Assembly (NCBI GenBank): GCA_023262245.1
Contig: JALRDC010000071.1
Coordinates: forward strand, 1-8,835
Length of the DNA stretch: 8,835 nt
Source: Flavobacteriaceae bacterium
GTDB lineage: Bacteria; Bacteroidota; Bacteroidia; Flavobacteriales; Flavobacteriaceae
Reading direction: 5' to 3'
Shown here: positions 6,861 to 8,835 of the stretch, one piece after another
Layout of the letters: every line of letters starts with the position of its first letter
How positions within the stretch are numbered: position 1 is the first letter of the stretch
Notes under the pieces: model-generated
Seen by the model: the letters and a program-made list of their open reading frames with translations, nothing else
What the model was told of the DNA's origin: nothing
The model's database searches: none
Made by a program: the position numbers and the translations under genes

Positions 6861-8081
6861 ATGAGATGGATCATCACAATAGGGTTGTTGCTCGTTTTTC
6901 AATGGTATAGCTTTCAAGCAGTAAAAACCGTGACCACCCATAAATGGGTCTGGATGGTCTATTTTCTTTTGGTGGTGCTTATCGTTGGTAATCTATTACT
7001 CTATACACTGTATTTGGATCGCACCCCCACCACCGAACCCCGACTGATGTATGCCATTGGATTCTTTATTTCTCTTTTTGTATTTCAAGCTGTATTAACC
7101 TTGGTGCTGATTGGGGAAGATGTGTTGCGCATACCCCAAGCGATATACAGTTATTTTACCAAACTACCTGGACAGATTCAGTTTATGCCCTCGAGGCGGT
7201 CTTTTGTATCGAAAATTGCATTGGGATTAGCAGCAATCCCTCTGACGTCTCTTTTATACGGTATGTATAAAGGAAAGTATAGGTATCGGGTTTTGGCTTA
7301 TGAACTCGAATACGACGACTTACCCCCTGCGTTTGACGGGTTTAAAATAACCCAGATTTCGGATATTCACAGCGGTAGTTTTGACAATGTAAACAAGGTT
7401 AACTACGGAATTGATTTGATCAACAAACAGCAAAGTGATGTTGTCTTTTTTACAGGAGATTTGGTCAACAACAAAACCTCAGAGGTACTTCCCTGGATTC
7501 CTCACTTCCAGAAAATTACGGCTCCTCATGGGGTGTACTCCATATTGGGCAACCATGATTATGGAGACTATACCCGATGGGATACACCCGAAGAAAAGAA
7601 AGCAAATATAGAAGCCTTGTATGAAGCTCATAAGGCTTTGGGATGGGAGTTGCTACTCAATGAATCCCGTCTAATTGAAAAAGAAGGACAACGTTTAGCC
7701 GTGGTTGGAGTAGAAAATTGGGGAAGCGGTTTTAAGCAAGCAGGAGATCTTGACAAGGCCCTAGAAAATGTAGCCGCGGAAGACTTTAAAGTATTGCTTT
7801 CCCACGATCCTTCCCATTGGGAGGCTAAAGTGCTGCCTCATCCGTTTCCGATTCAATTAACGTTAAGTGGCCATACCCATGGCATGCAGTTTGGAATTGA
7901 AATTCCAGGTTGGATAAAATGGAGTCCAGTCAAATGGCGATACAAACAATGGGCAGGTATTTATGAACAGGAAAAACAACGCTTAAATGTCAACCGTGGA
8001 TTTGGATATTTAGCGTATCCTGGACGGGTGGGGATCTGGCCAGAAATCTCTGTGATCACTTTAAAAAAAGGCAGAAGTTAA
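6861..8081 (+). CDS. Membrane-anchored metallophosphoesterase (YkuE/YaeI-like)
   Basis: Calcineurin-like metallophosphatase of 406 residues. Three hydrophobic segments (about 1-20, 30-52, 62-85) are followed by SRRSFVSK (111-118) and a fourth hydrophobic segment (119-136). The catalytic domain carries all family motifs: SDIHSG (Asp168, His170), FFTGDLVNN (Asp200), LGNHD (Asn231, His232), LLSHD (His315) and SGHTHGMQ (His338, His340). The two-metal site is therefore complete. Relatives such as YkuE and YaeI/LpxG-type proteins act on phosphate esters or lipid pyrophosphates at the membrane; the substrate here is unknown. If the fourth segment crosses the membrane outward, the catalytic domain is periplasmic. 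ATG 6861 is chosen over the in-frame TTG at 6846, which lies inside the -7 box. The gene sits between dgt and a thioredoxin-fold gene on the same strand. Confidence 0.9.
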   Translation: MRWIITIGLLLVFQWYSFQAVKTVTTHKWVWMVYFLLVVLIVGNLLLYTLYLDRTPTTEPRLMYAIGFFISLFVFQAVLTLVLIGEDVLRIPQAIYSYFTKLPGQIQFMPSRRSFVSKIALGLAAIPLTSLLYGMYKGKYRYRVLAYELEYDDLPPAFDGFKITQISDIHSGSFDNVNKVNYGIDLINKQQSDVVFFTGDLVNNKTSEVLPWIPHFQKITAPHGVYSILGNHDYGDYTRWDTPEEKKANIEALYEAHKALGWELLLNESRLIEKEGQRLAVVGVENWGSGFKQAGDLDKALENVAAEDFKVLLSHDPSHWEAKVLPHPFPIQLTLSGHTHGMQFGIEIPGWIKWSPVKWRYKQWAGIYEQEKQRLNVNRGFGYLAYPGRVGIWPEISVITLKKGRS

Positions 8082-8099
8082 GATTTAAGCAATTTCTGT

Positions 8100-8107
8100 T
8101 ACATTTG
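8100..8107 (+). promoter_or_regulatory. -7 promoter box of the thioredoxin-like gene (TACATTTG)
   Basis: TACATTTG matches TAnnTTTG and lies 19 nt before the ATG at 8127, in the 45-nt gap after the phosphoesterase gene. No convincing -33 TTG is seen. Confidence 0.45.
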
Positions 8108-8126
8108 TGGTAAATTCATTCTAGTC

Positions 8127-8423
8127 ATGTCAAAATTTGGCGAATTATTAGACGAAAAAACCCCAATACTCCTGGCTTTTTATCAGCAGGAAGAGGACGG
8201 TAAGGTAGACATTGACCGCACCCTAAAAGATGTCGCTGCAGCTCTTGGAGACAAAGGAAAAGTCATTAAAATTGACGTCGACAAAAACCAAAAACTGTCT
8301 GAAGCACTTAGGGTACGCGTACTCCCTACTTTTATGATCTATAAGTTTAGCGAGATGGTTTGGAGGCAAAGTGGTGTTCAAAATGCCAATACCCTAATCA
8401 GCCTCCTGCAAGATCACGTTTAA
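8127..8423 (+). CDS. Thioredoxin-fold protein lacking the CxxC active site
   Basis: Small protein of 98 residues covering a whole thioredoxin domain. Thioredoxin features kept are the strand before the active site (PILLAFY, 13-19), KVIKIDVDKNQ (45-55), the cis-proline loop RVLPTFMIYK (Pro67) and the terminal VWRQSG region. Where a thioredoxin has WCGPC, this protein has QQEEDG (20-25), and there is no cysteine anywhere in the chain. It therefore cannot do dithiol-disulfide exchange and more probably acts as a binding or adaptor protein. Cysteine-less relatives appear, from memory, to occur in other flavobacteria, so this is likely a stable subfamily rather than decay; the frame is intact. It follows the phosphoesterase by 45 nt and converges with the minus-strand gene 11 nt beyond its stop. 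Confidence 0.85.
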   Translation: MSKFGELLDEKTPILLAFYQQEEDGKVDIDRTLKDVAAALGDKGKVIKIDVDKNQKLSEALRVRVLPTFMIYKFSEMVWRQSGVQNANTLISLLQDHV

Positions 8424-8434
8424 AGCAAATCAAG

Positions 8435-8835
8435 CTATTCCTCCTGATCGAGTAGCGTTGAAAATAAGGTGAGATTTTTAGTAAATAAATCTTCTATTTG
8501 CGCTCCAAAAGCTGTGCTGTCATAAGCCTTTACGATTTGTACCACATAGTTGAAGTCATTCAGCTCTCTTTGAATTCTTGAGCTAAGCTGGATTTGACTG
8601 TCTTCGGATACTTGGCTGTAAAGACTGAGACGCTCATCAAATTCAGCACTGATTTTCGTACTCAAGTCTTGCGCTAATTGAATTTGTCCATCCAGAAAAT
8701 AGCCCTCTGCCACGTCTATCAATCCGGTATAGAATTCATAATCTCCGTAGAGGTACCTAAAGGGCTCTATGGATTCCATAAATTGGTTTAAAATTGGGGT
8801 CAATGAGATGGATTCACCATGTTTTAAATCGGCCT
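8435..8835 (-). CDS. C-terminal end of a larger protein, possibly DUF2723 family (cut by the right edge)
   Basis: 132 residues are visible, open to the window edge, so the start lies outside; an in-frame TTG at 8803 is not a credible start because the frame stays open upstream (ADLKHGESIS). The segment is soluble and helical: YGDYEFYTGLIDVAEGYFLDGQ, then a long amphipathic stretch, ending LFSTLLDQEE. The EPF...GLIDVAEGYF...GQ...A pattern recalls the helical tail of Bacteroidota DUF2723 membrane proteins, large multi-spanning proteins thought to be glycosyltransferase-like. That is recognition from memory, not proof. A helical repeat tail of another protein is equally possible. It converges with the thioredoxin-like gene, and no terminator was recognised in the 11-nt gap. 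Confidence 0.6.
   Translation of the reverse strand, partial: ADLKHGESISLTPILNQFMESIEPFRYLYGDYEFYTGLIDVAEGYFLDGQIQLAQDLSTKISAEFDERLSLYSQVSEDSQIQLSSRIQRELNDFNYVVQIVKAYDSTAFGAQIEDLFTKNLTLFSTLLDQEE

Noticed and set aside
8421..8460. Bidirectional terminator between the convergent genes
   Set aside because: Only 4-bp complementary arms (GCTA and TAGC) with a long loop were found, and no T-tract follows.
8435..8803. Complete 122-residue gene starting at TTG 8803
   Set aside because: The frame stays open upstream to the window edge, and the segment looks like a C-terminal tail.

Overview
The window looks like chromosome from a Bacteroidota member, most likely a flavobacterium. It is AT-rich. It carries a TonB-dependent receptor with the Bacteroidota-type carboxypeptidase-regulatory-like N-terminal extension, a surface-type lipoprotein, and a long-form PiT transporter with the N-terminus typical of flavobacteria. 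Five genes are each preceded by a perfect TAnnTTTG box, the -7 element of Bacteroidota primary sigma promoters, and clear Shine-Dalgarno sites are not evident.

Left block, minus strand, transcribed right to left from about 5.37 kb: an acidic lipoprotein of beta-helix character (4011-5345), a TonB-dependent outer membrane receptor (1087-3924), and the N-terminal half of a PiT-family inorganic phosphate transporter (from 1072 to beyond position 1). The receptor and transporter are 14 nt apart. A strong hairpin with a T-rich tail sits between lipoprotein and receptor. Read together, these genes suggest a route for phosphate, or a phosphate-containing ligand, across both membranes: surface lipoprotein, then TonB receptor, then inner-membrane Pi transporter. 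The PiT identity is secure. The coupling of all three to phosphate is inference.

A 143-bp divergent intergenic region (5346-5488) holds promoter boxes for both directions and a 15-bp palindrome.

Right block, plus strand: a dGTPase of the HD superfamily (dgt, 5489-6811), a membrane-anchored metallophosphoesterase (6861-8081) with a twin-arginine-like motif before its fourth hydrophobic segment, and a thioredoxin-fold protein with no cysteine at all (8127-8423). Each has its own TAnnTTTG box. The right block is visibly more GC-rich than the left. Converging on it is the C-terminal end of a larger minus-strand protein cut by the window edge (8435-8835), possibly of the DUF2723 type.

No RNA genes, insertion sequences, CRISPR arrays or gene-free stretches over 300 bp were seen. 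Most genes belong to known families. The points most worth following are the lipoprotein-receptor-PiT operon, its intercistronic hairpin, and the two unusual proteins of the right block.
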